Notes: generated by a model from the letters alone, not told the origin. A DNA stretch of 64,000 nucleotides from Paenibacillus lactis (GCF_017873605.1 NZ_JAGGKI010000009.1:124001-188000), one strand, 5' to 3'; positions 33,460-42,409 are shown, counted from the first letter of the stretch. Numbers and translations: made by a program.

Positions 33460-34011
33460 TTATTTAGCGTCGCTTCGTACGACTGCCGCTCCGAGACTGC
33501 CTTTAAAATGACCTAACGCCCACTCATGCCCCTGCGGATTAAAGCTTGCCACCGCATCCTCATAAACGGTAATCGCGTATCCGAAATTATAAGCATCCAC
33601 TGCCGTATGCAGTACGCAAATATCAGTGCAAACCCCGATCAAATGCACCTCGGTAATGCCACGCTCCCGCAGCTTCTGATTCAGATTCGTACCGCAAAAG
33701 GCGCTGTACCGCGTTTTATCCATCCAATAAATGCGATCCTTATAACCCTCATAAACCTCCTGCAGCTCCCCATACAGGTCACGCCCGCGGGTGCCGCGGA
33801 TGTTATGGGGCGGGAACAGCTTTGTCTCCGGATGGTATGGATCCTTCTCTTCATGAAGATCAACAGCCATCACTACAAAGTCTCCCCGTTCGCAGTACTG
33901 CTTCGTCAGCTTGGCAATCGTTCCTTGAATGTCTACGGCGGGAGCTCCTACCGGCAAGCTGCCGTCCACGAAATCATTCGTGAAATCTATCACGATCAAA
34001 GCCTTCATCAT
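33460..34011 (-). CDS. pncA: Nicotinamidase (cysteine hydrolase)
   Basis: A 183-residue isochorismatase-fold amidase converting nicotinamide to nicotinate. The catalytic triad is visible: Asp in VIDFTNDF (about residue 10), Lys in MDKTRYSAF (about 104), Cys in GVCTDICV (about 144), with metal-binding D..H residues in VDLHEEKDPYHPE. The start at MMKALIVIDF aligns with B. subtilis PncA; GAGGAG is 6 bases upstream. It lies between the Nudix-HTH gene and pncB, forming an NAD salvage operon. Confidence 0.93.
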   Translation of the reverse strand: MMKALIVIDFTNDFVDGSLPVGAPAVDIQGTIAKLTKQYCERGDFVVMAVDLHEEKDPYHPETKLFPPHNIRGTRGRDLYGELQEVYEGYKDRIYWMDKTRYSAFCGTNLNQKLRERGITEVHLIGVCTDICVLHTAVDAYNFGYAITVYEDAVASFNPQGHEWALGHFKGSLGAAVVRSDAK

Positions 34012-34072
34012 GACACACTCCTCTACAGAATGATGACATTGAATAAACACACCTGCACCTGATTCTTTAATC

Positions 34073-34858
34073 CTACGTATAAATCGACAACAACGGTACA
34101 TGATCCGTGAAGCGATACAACTGCGCCGGCCGCTGGGAATACTGGTTGGAGCTTAGCGGTTTGCCGCTATCGTCCCGTACCTCTTCCAAAATCCCCTGCC
34201 GGCTGCGGGTCGACGTAATTTTGCGGATGAAATTCGGCTCCTTAAACTCAGGCACAACCGTCTGAATCACCTGGTACAGCTCGCTCAGCGTAAAAAATTC
34301 GGGCAGAAACTGCCGGGCGATCGTCGTCTGCAGCATCTGCTGCTGAATCTTCCGGTAAGCATCCATGATGATATCCCGGTGATCAAAGGCAAGCTCGAGC
34401 TCCTCCAACGCCTCGTTGATCGTAAACAGTCCGACTTCTTCCGCATCATCGGCTGCTTGCCGGTGCTCCAGCATCCATTCCTCCACCAGCGCATAGAACG
34501 CATGGCTGATAATCCAGCCGCGGGGATCACGCCCCGGTGCGCTGTAGACGCCCAAATACTCCAGATGGCCGCCGTCCACGCCTGTTTCCTCTTTCAGTTC
34601 TCTCTTGGCAGCATCGTAAATGGACTCGCTCTCCCGGCAAAAACCTCCGGGCAGCGCCCACATCCCGGCGCACGGCCAGGATCTGCGGCGAATGAGCATG
34701 ACCTTCAGCTCCCGAATCGGGAGGGTCTTGGTGAAGGTCTTGCGCTCCCGCTTCGTCAACGTAAACATCACGATGTCGGCAGGCACACCGTCCGGCGTTC
34801 TGTACTTCTTGGCACTGCTGCTTGGCGCCTGTTCATGATCCGTCATATCCATCACCAT
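34073..34858 (-). CDS. Nudix-winged helix protein, NrtR-like regulator of NAD metabolism
   Basis: A 261-residue protein with a Nudix domain (residues 25-165) and a C-terminal winged-helix region (about 185-255, LSELYQVIQTVVPEF ... RKITSTRSRQGILEEV), the layout of NrtR. The Nudix box from GGFCRES to RELKEETGV is intact, so it may still hydrolyse ADP-ribose-like compounds. NrtR proteins repress NAD genes and are released by ADP-ribose. Adjacency to pncA and pncB supports this. The start may be at an internal ATG 34846. Confidence 0.85.
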   Translation of the reverse strand: MVMDMTDHEQAPSSSAKKYRTPDGVPADIVMFTLTKRERKTFTKTLPIRELKVMLIRRRSWPCAGMWALPGGFCRESESIYDAAKRELKEETGVDGGHLEYLGVYSAPGRDPRGWIISHAFYALVEEWMLEHRQAADDAEEVGLFTINEALEELELAFDHRDIIMDAYRKIQQQMLQTTIARQFLPEFFTLSELYQVIQTVVPEFKEPNFIRKITSTRSRQGILEEVRDDSGKPLSSNQYSQRPAQLYRFTDHVPLLSIYT

Positions 34859-34879
34859 AATATTAATTTGATAATTTCA

Positions 34880-34907
34880 TTATGACATATATAAAAATGA
34901 TGTCAAG
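34880..34907 (-). promoter_or_regulatory. NAD salvage promoter with operator-like inverted repeat
   Basis: On the minus strand TTGACA (34907-34902) and CATAAT (34885-34880) are spaced by 16 bases. TGACAT (34884-34889) and ATGTCA (34901-34906) form an inverted repeat with an 11-base centre that spans the promoter spacer, an ideal place for repression by the NrtR-like protein. The link is inferred. Confidence 0.6.
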
Positions 34908-34979
34908 GATTTCCTTGCCAGGAATTGCAGATATGGATTACTATGCCCCAATTGCTGCATTTTCGATTCTTTAACGTAT

Positions 34980-35006
34980 AAAAGGTGCGGAGTTCATATC
35001 CGCACC
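34980..35006 (-). terminator. Terminator after ricA
   Basis: GGTGCGGA / TCCGCACC stem (34984-34991 with 34999-35006); minus strand tail TTTTATACG. Confidence 0.8.
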
Positions 35007-35015
35007 CTCAATGGT

Positions 35016-35465
35016 TTATCCGCAGCTGCTTGGCGGCGTGTCTTTCCCGGTTTCCACATTTACCTTTTCCGATACGGTGTCATGAATGACCGACACGACC
35101 AGCTGAAGCAGGTAGTTGATATCGCTTTGGCTTTGCTGGAATTCCGCGACCAGCGGAATGCTGTCTATCTCCTCCTGCAGCTCCTCGATCTCGCGTTCGA
35201 TTTTAGCAACCATTTCCTTGTTCTGGAAGGTTTCAAATGCTACAATTTCCTTCTGCTTCTTCTTGATTGTCTTGATCAAGCTTTGAACGCGCTCGTGATT
35301 GCGGATTTTCTCCTCCGCTTTCTTGAACACCTGCACTTCCTCGCTGGTGGAGATCATCTCAGCCAATTCTCCGGCTTTAGCCAAAATATCGTCTCGAATA
35401 ATTAGCTCTCTTGTATTATAGGTCTTCATACCATAAGTGTTCGTACGACCATGTTCGTGTGCCAA
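35016..35465 (-). CDS. ricA: RicA/YmcA (YlbF-family) regulator
   Basis: A 149-residue, mostly helical, coiled-coil protein of the YlbF/YmcA family: ILAKAGELAEMISTSEEVQVFKKAEEKIRNHERVQSLIKTIKKKQKEIVAFE, then EIEELQEEIDSIPLVAEFQQSQSDINYLLQLVVSVI. In B. subtilis RicA works with RicF and RicT in a complex that carries Fe-S clusters and promotes RNase Y-dependent mRNA maturation, competence and biofilm. A Cys sits near the C-terminus (SSCG). The TTG at 35465 has GGAG 9 bases upstream. It lies directly after miaB, as in Bacillus. Confidence 0.88.
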   Translation of the reverse strand: MAHEHGRTNTYGMKTYNTRELIIRDDILAKAGELAEMISTSEEVQVFKKAEEKIRNHERVQSLIKTIKKKQKEIVAFETFQNKEMVAKIEREIEELQEEIDSIPLVAEFQQSQSDINYLLQLVVSVIHDTVSEKVNVETGKDTPPSSCG

Positions 35466-35555
35466 GGTTCATCGCTCCAATTCTTTGTCATCTATATAAA
35501 CCCAATTTTTATATGTCCTTTCAGAAAACCGGGCGATCGACAATTACATGATTAC

Positions 35556-37115
35556 TTATACAGCATCCGAGGCCGGCACCGGATCGGCGATGAGATCGCC
35601 TTTAATATACCAGGTCTTCGTATCGGTCACTTTCACCTGAACGAAGCTCCCAATCAGGTCAGGGGAGCCTTCGAAATGGACCAGCTTGTTGCTCCGCGTC
35701 CGTCCGGACAGCACGGAATCGTTATTTTTGCTGATTCCTTCCACGAGCACCTCCACGGTGGCTCCAAGCAGCTGGTCATTGCTCTTGCGGCTGAACTCAT
35801 TAATAACCTCATTTAAGCGCTGCAGCCTTTGGCTCTTAACCTCCATCGGAACGTTATCTTCCATGACGGCTGCCGGCGTGCCTTCACGCGGCGAGTAAAT
35901 GAAGGTAAATGCCGAGTCATACCCCACCTCGCGTACGAGCGATAAGGTTTCCTCGAACTGCTCATCCGTCTCCCCAGGGAAGCCTACGATGATATCCGTC
36001 GTTAGAACGACATCAGGGATAGCCTGTTTAATCTTCCGAACGAGCTCCAGGTAGCTCTCGCGCGTATATTTACGGCTCATCCGCTTCAGCACCTGCGAGC
36101 TGCCCGATTGCACAGGCAGATGGATATGCTCCACCAGGTTGCCGCCCTTGGCGAGCACCTCGATCAGATGATCGTCGAAGTCTCTCGGGTGGGACGTCGT
36201 AAACCGGACGCGGGGGATATCGATTTTGCGGATATCGTCCATCAAATCGCCGAAGCGGTATTCGATATCGGTGAAATCCTTGCCGTAGGCATTCACGTTT
36301 TGACCAAGCAGCGTAATCTCCTTATAGCCTTGGCGGGCGAGCTCACGCACCTCGGCGATCACGTCCTCCGGACGGCGGCTGCGCTCCTTCCCGCGGGTAT
36401 ATGGAACGATACAGTATGTACAGAATTTGTCACAGCCGTACATAATGTTAACCCAGCCGCGAAGTCCTTCCCGTTTCTTCGGAAGGTTCTCGACGATATC
36501 GCCTTCCTTCGACCATACCTCAACGACCATTTCCTTGCTGAACAACGCTTCTTGAATCAAATGCGGCAGACGGTGAATATTGTGCGTGCCGAAGATGAGA
36601 TCCACGAAGCCATGCTTCTGAAGAATTCGGTTCACCACAGCCTCTTCCTGCGACATGCAGCCGCACACGCCGAGCAGCATATCCGGCTTCTCGGTCTTCA
36701 GATGCTTCAAATGGCCGAGCTCGCCGAATACTTTATCCTCCGCATTCTCCCGGATTGCGCAGGTGTTGAGCAGAATGATGTCCGCCTCTTTACGGTCTTC
36801 CGTCGACTGATACCCCATTTGCTCGAGCAGTCCCTTGATCGTCTCCGAATCGTGCTCGTTCATTTGGCAGCCGTAAGTATAGACGATGTAATGCTTGCCC
36901 GCGCCAAGCTGCTTGAATTCTTCCGGCAGCGCCGTATCGTACAATACCTGCACGCTCTCTTTGCCGCGCTGTTTTTCCTGTCTATGATTAGGCTCCGATA
37001 GAATATTGATTTCCCGGCCGTTAATCCGGATTCTCTTGCCATGCTCGTCTTCCGAGAGAATCTTCGCGCCTGAAAAATCAAAATACTTGGAGTAGTCCTT
37101 ACTTTCCTTGGACAT
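35556..37115 (-). CDS. miaB: tRNA-2-methylthio-N6-dimethylallyladenosine synthase
   Basis: A 519-residue radical SAM methylthiotransferase acting on A37 of tRNAs reading UNN codons. It has the N-terminal MTTase domain with three conserved Cys (TYGCQMN, LNTCAIRENA, GVCGCMSQ), the radical SAM CxxxCxxC in GCDKFCTYCIVPYTRG (about 226-241), the GQNVNAYG loop, and a C-terminal TRAM domain (about 450-512). The N-terminal 65 residues are an extension common in Bacillota. RBS AAGGAG. Confidence 0.97.
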   Translation of the reverse strand: MSKESKDYSKYFDFSGAKILSEDEHGKRIRINGREINILSEPNHRQEKQRGKESVQVLYDTALPEEFKQLGAGKHYIVYTYGCQMNEHDSETIKGLLEQMGYQSTEDRKEADIILLNTCAIRENAEDKVFGELGHLKHLKTEKPDMLLGVCGCMSQEEAVVNRILQKHGFVDLIFGTHNIHRLPHLIQEALFSKEMVVEVWSKEGDIVENLPKKREGLRGWVNIMYGCDKFCTYCIVPYTRGKERSRRPEDVIAEVRELARQGYKEITLLGQNVNAYGKDFTDIEYRFGDLMDDIRKIDIPRVRFTTSHPRDFDDHLIEVLAKGGNLVEHIHLPVQSGSSQVLKRMSRKYTRESYLELVRKIKQAIPDVVLTTDIIVGFPGETDEQFEETLSLVREVGYDSAFTFIYSPREGTPAAVMEDNVPMEVKSQRLQRLNEVINEFSRKSNDQLLGATVEVLVEGISKNNDSVLSGRTRSNKLVHFEGSPDLIGSFVQVKVTDTKTWYIKGDLIADPVPASDAV

Positions 37116-37337
37116 GCTAGGTCACTCCTTAGATCCGCTATATCTCTGGTTTCAAATTTCATCCTGCAGTATCATAGCCTGTTCGCGCAAGCAGCCTTGG
37201 CTGCCCGCTCTTTCGAAAACGGCGGAGCGAGCAGCCGCTAATGCGGAACACGACTTCAATAGGCACTGTTTTAAATTATATCATGATCTTTATAGCGAAG
37301 CTACCACCGGAATACCCGTAAATGTGGACGGCGAACG

Positions 37338-37375
37338 TTAAAAAAGCCCGAATCGACTCCCATCGATTCAGGCTT
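37338..37375 (-). terminator. Terminator of the PduL gene
   Basis: AAGCCCGAATCGA pairs with TCGATTCAGGCTT (37344-37356 with 37363-37375); the minus strand ends in TTTTTTAACG. Confidence 0.88.
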
Positions 37376-37395
37376 ATTCTTTATCACAGTATGAT

Positions 37396-37968
37396 TTAGT
37401 CTATAATCTCGGCCGTATCGCCTGTTTTAGCACCGGCTGCGTTCGCTTCATCCGTGTCGATGTGCATATCCAGCGCATAGTTGTCGGATACGCGGGCGAT
37501 GACATTTTCCAGAACCAATCCGCGCTCTCCGCCAAGGCGCACCTTCAGCATATCTTTATCCTTGATCCCCCATTTTTCCGCATCGGAGGTATGGAAGTGA
37601 ATATGACGGGCTGCAACGATAACCCCTTCGTCGACAGTGACTTCTCCGGCAGGGCCCTTAATCGTAATGCCCGGCGTGCCGGCGATGTTGCCGGATTCGC
37701 GGACTGGAGCCTTCACGCCGATCGCAAAGGAATCGGTGCGCGAAATTTCAAGCTGGGTCGCAGGACGGGCAGGTCCCAAAATTCTCACTTTATCGAATTG
37801 TCCCTTCGTACCAATTACAGCAACCGTTTCATTCGCTGCGAATTGTCCTGGCTGGGACAATGGCTTCATTTCGGTCAATTGATATCCAGGGCCGAACAAT
37901 GCCTCGATATGCTCCTGGGTTAAATGAATATGGCGGGCGGATACACCCACAGGTACAGTTTTACTCAT
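37396..37968 (-). CDS. PduL-type phosphate propanoyltransferase
   Basis: A 190-residue PduL phosphotransacylase that interconverts acyl-CoA and acyl phosphate. Both PduL repeats show the zinc-binding His pairs: VSARHIHLTQEHIEALFG (about 9-26) and AARHIHFHTSDAEKWGI (about 122-138). ATG 37968 is 8 bases from AAGGAG; GTG 37977 overlaps the site. It is not near a microcompartment locus, so acetate or propionate metabolism outside a shell is likely. Alternative to Pta in many Bacillota. Confidence 0.9.
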   Translation of the reverse strand: MSKTVPVGVSARHIHLTQEHIEALFGPGYQLTEMKPLSQPGQFAANETVAVIGTKGQFDKVRILGPARPATQLEISRTDSFAIGVKAPVRESGNIAGTPGITIKGPAGEVTVDEGVIVAARHIHFHTSDAEKWGIKDKDMLKVRLGGERGLVLENVIARVSDNYALDMHIDTDEANAAGAKTGDTAEIID

Positions 37969-38035
37969 CTGACTCACTCCTTGTTTTCTCTATATGCTGT
38001 ACATGCCATTGTCTATTATACTCTCTATTACCCAA

Positions 38036-38068
38036 AAATAAAAAGGGAGCCGTTCGTTTACGGCCCCC
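38036..38068 (-). terminator. Terminator of the M19 dipeptidase gene
   Basis: GGGAGCCGT pairs with ACGGCCCCC (38045-38067, one mismatch); minus strand tail TTTTTATTTTTGG. Confidence 0.75.
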
Positions 38069-38147
38069 GCTTCTCATGGATTTGCATGGTTGCTACAAGA
38101 TTGTCAAAGTTTTATCGAATGGACCGGCATTGATGCTGCTTTTTAAA

Positions 38148-39110
38148 TCACGACTTATCTTCCGCTTTCGATGGCAGGTTGCCCTCCAGGAAACGAAGCG
38201 CATGGCCCGACATCCATCCCCGCACCTCATCTTCCGGGTAATATTTCAGCAAAAGCTCCTGCAGGTCTGGATAGTGCCCAGGATGCGCCAGTCCTTCAAC
38301 CCACCGGTCAATCCCGTCGAAATCCGAGCCGAACATCAAATGCTTTGCTCCGCCAAGCTCGCAAATCTTCTCAATATGCGGAAGCAGATCCTCCGGCTTC
38401 ACTCCCTGCCCATCGCTCCGTATGAACCATGGCACGAACGTTATTCCAATTCGCCCGTCCAAGGCAACAAGCGCTCGTATCTGATCGTCCCGTAAATTAC
38501 GCGGATGCGGACAGATGGTATAGGCATTCGAATGGGAAGCGATGACGGGTCGGCTCGTCAGCTCCATCAGCTCCCAGAAGCCGGCCTCGGACAAATGGGA
38601 CACGTCCAGCACCATTCCGATCTCATTGCACAGCCTTACCAGCTCACGGCCCCGCTCCGTAAAACCGCCGTTTCGGGACTCCATCGCTCCATCCGCCGCC
38701 CAATTGGCATAATTCCAGGTTATCCCCATGCAACGCACGCCCAGTTCATAACACAGCCTCACATAGTGGAGATTCCCTTCCAGCCCGTCAACGCCCTCGA
38801 GCGACAGCAGGCCATAGCGGTCCTTCCCGCTCCCTTCCCTAATCGCCTGAACCTGCTCCTTCCAGAGCAGCGGCTTCACGAATCCTGGATCCGCAAGGCG
38901 TCTTCGAAACACTTCAATCTGCGCAAGCACCCGTTCAAACGACGGCCGGCCGTACTGTTCCGATAAGAATACAGCAAACACCTGCAGATCAACGTGACCT
39001 TGAATCATTCGCTCCAGGCTGACATCCAGCTTCGGATCGTTCTTAAAGGAGGCGCTCGAATCCTCCCATAATTTGCTTAAGGCGTCACAGTGAAAATCAA
39101 CCGTCTGCAT
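38148..39110 (-). CDS. Membrane dipeptidase family (peptidase M19)
   Basis: A 320-residue TIM-barrel metallopeptidase of the renal-dipeptidase family. Visible metal ligands are DFHCDAL (HxD, residues 5-11), the bridging Glu in LLSLEGVDGL (about 105), and His in LDVSHLSE (about 172) and IASHSNAY (about 193). Near the C-terminus is FGSDFDGI. The family cleaves dipeptides, often with D-residues at the C-terminus. It lies upstream of PduL and downstream of spoVS on the same strand. It has no signal peptide, so it is cytoplasmic. Confidence 0.92.
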   Translation of the reverse strand: MQTVDFHCDALSKLWEDSSASFKNDPKLDVSLERMIQGHVDLQVFAVFLSEQYGRPSFERVLAQIEVFRRRLADPGFVKPLLWKEQVQAIREGSGKDRYGLLSLEGVDGLEGNLHYVRLCYELGVRCMGITWNYANWAADGAMESRNGGFTERGRELVRLCNEIGMVLDVSHLSEAGFWELMELTSRPVIASHSNAYTICPHPRNLRDDQIRALVALDGRIGITFVPWFIRSDGQGVKPEDLLPHIEKICELGGAKHLMFGSDFDGIDRWVEGLAHPGHYPDLQELLLKYYPEDEVRGWMSGHALRFLEGNLPSKAEDKS

Positions 39111-39147
39111 AACAGCTCAGGCCTCTCCCTTCAGGGCTTGGTCATAG

Positions 39148-39185
39148 CAAAAAGCCTGCTTACTCGAAAAAAGGGTAAACAGGCT
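39148..39185 (-). terminator. Terminator of spoVS
   Basis: AGCCTG-CTTA pairs with TAAA-CAGGCT (39153-39162 with 39176-39185); the minus strand continues TTTTTTGC. Confidence 0.75.
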
Positions 39186-39202
39186 ATACCTCACTTTAAA
39201 CT

Positions 39203-39463
39203 CTATCTAGGCTCCACAATTAATTTAATTGCCGTTCGGTCTTCGCCATCAATCACAATATCCGTAAAAGCAGGGATACAGATCAGATCCACCCCGCTCG
39301 GTGCTACAAATCCCCGGGCTATCGCAACAGCTTTAATGGCCTGGTTCAGTGCTCCCGCCCCTATCGCCTGCAGCTCTGCTCCCCCACGTTCCCGAAGAAC
39401 TCCAGCTAGCGCCCCTGCAACCGAATTGGGATTGGATTTTGCTGAAACTTTTAATACTTCCAT
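39203..39463 (-). CDS. spoVS: Stage V sporulation protein S
   Basis: An 86-residue SpoVS/Alba-like protein, nearly fixed in sequence among spore formers: EVLKVSAKSNPNSVAGALAGVLR, EVQAIGAGALNQAIKAVAIARG-type core, and a C-terminal D-I-V-I-D-G-E-x-R-T-A-I-K-L. Needed for spore coat and cortex progress and for engulfment-stage septation in B. subtilis. GGGGAGG lies 9 bases before the ATG. Sits between ymdB and the dipeptidase. Confidence 0.96.
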   Translation of the reverse strand: MEVLKVSAKSNPNSVAGALAGVLRERGGAELQAIGAGALNQAIKAVAIARGFVAPSGVDLICIPAFTDIVIDGEDRTAIKLIVEPR

Positions 39464-39593
39464 GGTAAGTACCTCCCCTGGGAATGTTGAGTGATGGTTT
39501 GCTTCCGCTTACTAGATGTTATTCGTGAGAGGGGAAAAAATTCCTGCTTTTTGCCATTCGTTCCTATTTTTCATTAAACGGATTTCACCGCTT

Positions 39594-40388
39594 TTAATCC
39601 ATTCGCCATTCATCTTCATACATGCGGATTTTTTCAATCCGGCGCGCTTTGCCGCTCGTTTCGTCCAGCTCGGCGAATACGGCATGGAACTGCCATTTCC
39701 CTTCATCGACCTGGAAGCGGGCAGGAAGCTGGGTTTTGAATTTATACAGCACCGCCTCGCGCTGCATGCCGAGGATTCCTTCTTTGGAGCCGACCATACC
39801 GGTATCGGTGATATAAGCCGTTCCACCAGGCAAAATGGTGTCATCATTGCTCTGTACATGCGTGTGGGTACCGACGACCATAGAAGCACGTCCGTCCATA
39901 TGCCAGCCCATGGCTATTTTCTCCGAAGTAGCTTCGGCGTGAAAATCGACGAGAATGCACTTCACCTTCAGACGGAGCTCGTCCACGATGTCATCGGCCG
40001 CCCGGAAGGGACAGTCGATCGCCGGCAGAAACGTTCGGCCTTGAAGGTTCACGATCGCCAGCTGCTTGCCGTTGGCTTTGATTACCGTATACCCTTGCCC
40101 CGGGGTTCCCGGCGGAAAATTCGCCGGCCGAACCATTCGCGGCTCATCGTCAATGAATTCAAAAATGTCCTTGTTGTCCCACGTATGGTTGCCCATCGTA
40201 ATGCCGTGAATGCCCCAATTGAAAAACTCGTTTGCGATGGCCGAGGTGATCCCCCGCCCTGACGCCGCATTCTCGCCATTAGCAATGATGATATGCGGAT
40301 TGTACTTCGACTTCAGTTCCGGCAGGGATGCTTTCAACGCTTTTCGCCCCGTGCTGCCAACGATATCTCCGATAAATAAGACGTTGAT
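39594..40388 (-). CDS. ymdB: YmdB-type phosphodiesterase (TIGR00282)
   Basis: A metallophosphoesterase regulating biofilm and motility choice in B. subtilis, where YmdB hydrolyses cyclic nucleotides and interacts functionally with RNase Y. Motifs: FIGDIVGSTGR (metal ligand D), NGENAASGRG, TMGNHTWDNK (GNHxxD), and THTHVQSND (about 175-183). The family start (M-x-[IV]-L-F-I-G-D) falls on an ATC codon at 40388, 8 bases after AGAGGAG, giving 264 residues, the B. subtilis length. The nearest ATG in frame is 40448, with a poor site, and adds 20 residues. The order ymdB-rny matches Bacillus. Confidence 0.9.
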   Translation of the reverse strand: MNVLFIGDIVGSTGRKALKASLPELKSKYNPHIIIANGENAASGRGITSAIANEFFNWGIHGITMGNHTWDNKDIFEFIDDEPRMVRPANFPPGTPGQGYTVIKANGKQLAIVNLQGRTFLPAIDCPFRAADDIVDELRLKVKCILVDFHAEATSEKIAMGWHMDGRASMVVGTHTHVQSNDDTILPGGTAYITDTGMVGSKEGILGMQREAVLYKFKTQLPARFQVDEGKWQFHAVFAELDETSGKARRIEKIRMYEDEWRMD

Positions 40389-40470
40389 GTCAATCACTCC
40401 TCTAACAGGAAGCTTCTGCAAAACTTGAATATAGGCTTCCGATTCCATTGCGTTCTTTTCTTCTGTAAAG

Positions 40471-40500
40471 ATAAAAAGTGGCCGTTATAGCGGCCACTTT
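40471..40500 (-). terminator. Terminator of rny
   Basis: AAAGTGGCCG / CGGCCACTTT hairpin (40475-40484 with 40491-40500); minus strand tail TTTTTATCTTT. The ymdB reading frame, if started at 40448, would begin just after it. Confidence 0.88.
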
Positions 40501-40514
40501 CTAAATTCGATGCA

Positions 40515-42056
40515 TTATTTCGCGTAATCCACCGCTCGGGTTTCCCGGATCACGGTGACCTTGATATGCCCTGGGTAATCCAGTTCATTCTCAATCGTCT
40601 TGGTGATGTCGCGTGCCAAGCGGAATGCTTCGGCATCGTCGATCTTTTCAGGTTGAACCATGACGCGAACTTCACGGCCTGCTTGAATCGCATAGGATTT
40701 CTCCACGCCTTCAAACGATTCGGAAATTTCTTCGAGCTTCTCAAGGCGTCTAATATACGTCTCCAGCGTCTCTCTGCGTGCTCCCGGTCTGGCCGCGGAC
40801 AATGCGTCAGCAGCACCTACCAGCATCGCAATCACGGAAGTTGCTTCGCAATCCCCGTGGTGAGAGGCAATACTGTTGATAACCACCGGATGTTCCTTAT
40901 ACTTCTTCGCCAGCTCCACGCCAATTTCAACGTGTGAACCTTCCACTTCATGATCCAGCGCTTTACCGATGTCATGCAACAGTCCTGCTCGCTTCGCAAG
41001 AACGATGTCTTCGCCCAATTCGCCAGCCATCAGACCAGCCAAATAGGCGACTTCCATGGAATGCTTCAGCACGTTTTGCCCATAGCTTGTACGGAATTTC
41101 AGTCGTCCCAAAATTTTGATCAAATCCGGGTGCAGACCATGTACGCCAACCTCAAAGGTTGCTTGTTCTCCGTATTCGCGGATGCGTTCGTCAACTTCCT
41201 TACGGGATTTCTCCACCATTTCCTCGATACGTGCCGGATGAATCCGTCCGTCCGCCACCAGCTTCTCGAGCGCTGTTCGCGCAATCTCGCGGCGAATTGG
41301 ATCAAATCCGGACAATATAACAGCTTCCGGCGTATCATCGATAATAAGGTCAATCCCTGTGAGGGTCTCAAGCGCACGGATATTCCGGCCTTCACGTCCG
41401 ATGATCCGGCCCTTCATCTCTTCGTTCGGCAGCGTAACTACAGATACCGTCGTTTCAGCCACGTGATCAGCCGCACAGCGCTGAATCGCCAGCGTAATGA
41501 TCTCGCGTGACTTCTTGTCGGCCTCTTCCTTCGCCTGCTGCTCGATCTCTTTGATCATCTGAGCGGTTTCGTGACGAACTTCCTGCTCGACATTGCTGAG
41601 AATAATGTTGCGAGCATCCTCCATCGTCAGGTTGGAGATGCGCTCCAGTTCCGTTGTTTGCTTCTTGTAAATCGCATCGATTTGCTGCTGGGTCTCTTCA
41701 ATTCGTTTCTCTTTGTTCGCCACCTGTTCTTCTTTACGTTCCAAAGATTCTATTTTTTTATCCAGCGACTCTTCCTTTTGCAACAATCTGCGCTCCTGCC
41801 GTTGTATTTCATTACGGCGCTCACGAGTGTCTTTTTCAGCTTCGGCTCTGATTCTATGGACTTCGTCTTTAGCCTCAAGAACCGTTTCTTTCTTCAATGC
41901 CTCTGCTTCCTTCTTTGCACTTTCAATAATCTGCAAAGCGGCGTGCTCGGCACTGGAAATTTTAGCTTCTGCAAGGGATTTGCGAATAAAATAACCGAAC
42001 CCAAAGAATATAGCGGCTACAACGAGAACGATTATGATCCACCAAATTGGATGCAT
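40515..42056 (-). CDS. rny: Ribonuclease Y
   Basis: A 513-residue membrane-anchored endoribonuclease that initiates mRNA decay. One N-terminal helix (WWIIIVLVVAAIFFGFGYFI), a long charged coiled coil (about 25-200), a KH domain with GRIIGREGRNIRALE (about 213-227), and an HD domain with LLHDIGKALDHE (metal-binding HD near 360). ATG 42056 follows GAGGAGGTGATC; the open frame extends 17 codons upstream. It works with the RicA-type complex encoded nearby. Mutual placement next to ymdB and recX/recA is as in Paenibacillus and Bacillus. Confidence 0.97.
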   Translation of the reverse strand: MHPIWWIIIVLVVAAIFFGFGYFIRKSLAEAKISSAEHAALQIIESAKKEAEALKKETVLEAKDEVHRIRAEAEKDTRERRNEIQRQERRLLQKEESLDKKIESLERKEEQVANKEKRIEETQQQIDAIYKKQTTELERISNLTMEDARNIILSNVEQEVRHETAQMIKEIEQQAKEEADKKSREIITLAIQRCAADHVAETTVSVVTLPNEEMKGRIIGREGRNIRALETLTGIDLIIDDTPEAVILSGFDPIRREIARTALEKLVADGRIHPARIEEMVEKSRKEVDERIREYGEQATFEVGVHGLHPDLIKILGRLKFRTSYGQNVLKHSMEVAYLAGLMAGELGEDIVLAKRAGLLHDIGKALDHEVEGSHVEIGVELAKKYKEHPVVINSIASHHGDCEATSVIAMLVGAADALSAARPGARRETLETYIRRLEKLEEISESFEGVEKSYAIQAGREVRVMVQPEKIDDAEAFRLARDITKTIENELDYPGHIKVTVIRETRAVDYAK

Positions 42057-42183
42057 CTGATCACCTCCTCGTTGGTTCCTCCAAGGCATTCCTTGGGAAA
42101 TGTGCAATTGTCAGTTACTCATTCATACATAAAATACCGGCAGCTGCCTGCCGTCCATGCTGCGTGCATCTGGTTGCCCGCAT

Positions 42184-42206
42184 ATTCCGCTTGAATCCAG
42201 CGGAAT
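42184..42206. repeat. Small hairpin upstream of rny
   Basis: ATTCCGCT (42184-42191) and AGCGGAAT (42199-42206) form a perfect 8-base stem in the 350-base gap between rny and recX. It has no T tract, so it is not an obvious terminator; a 5' leader structure is possible. The remainder of 42057-42409 is AT-rich without a gene. Confidence 0.4.
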
Positions 42207-42367
42207 TCATTTCACTATGAATTAGCGATAAAATGAATCTTTCACAAAGTAGTCACTTTTTTGGAAGGAAAAAGGATGCTAATTTAAAAAAAGATTCATG
42301 TTTATTTTATTATTTATAAAAAGATATTGTCAAGGGAAAGCAATGGGTAAACGTCAGTTTCAGTCAC

Positions 42368-42400
42368 AAGTGCCAATATCTATGCAGAGGTTGGCACCTT
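42368..42400 (-). terminator. Possible terminator after recX
   Basis: AAGTGCCAA pairs with TTGGCACCTT with one bulge (42368-42376 with 42391-42400). The T tail is weak. Confidence 0.4.
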
Positions 42401-42409
42401 TCGTTCATT

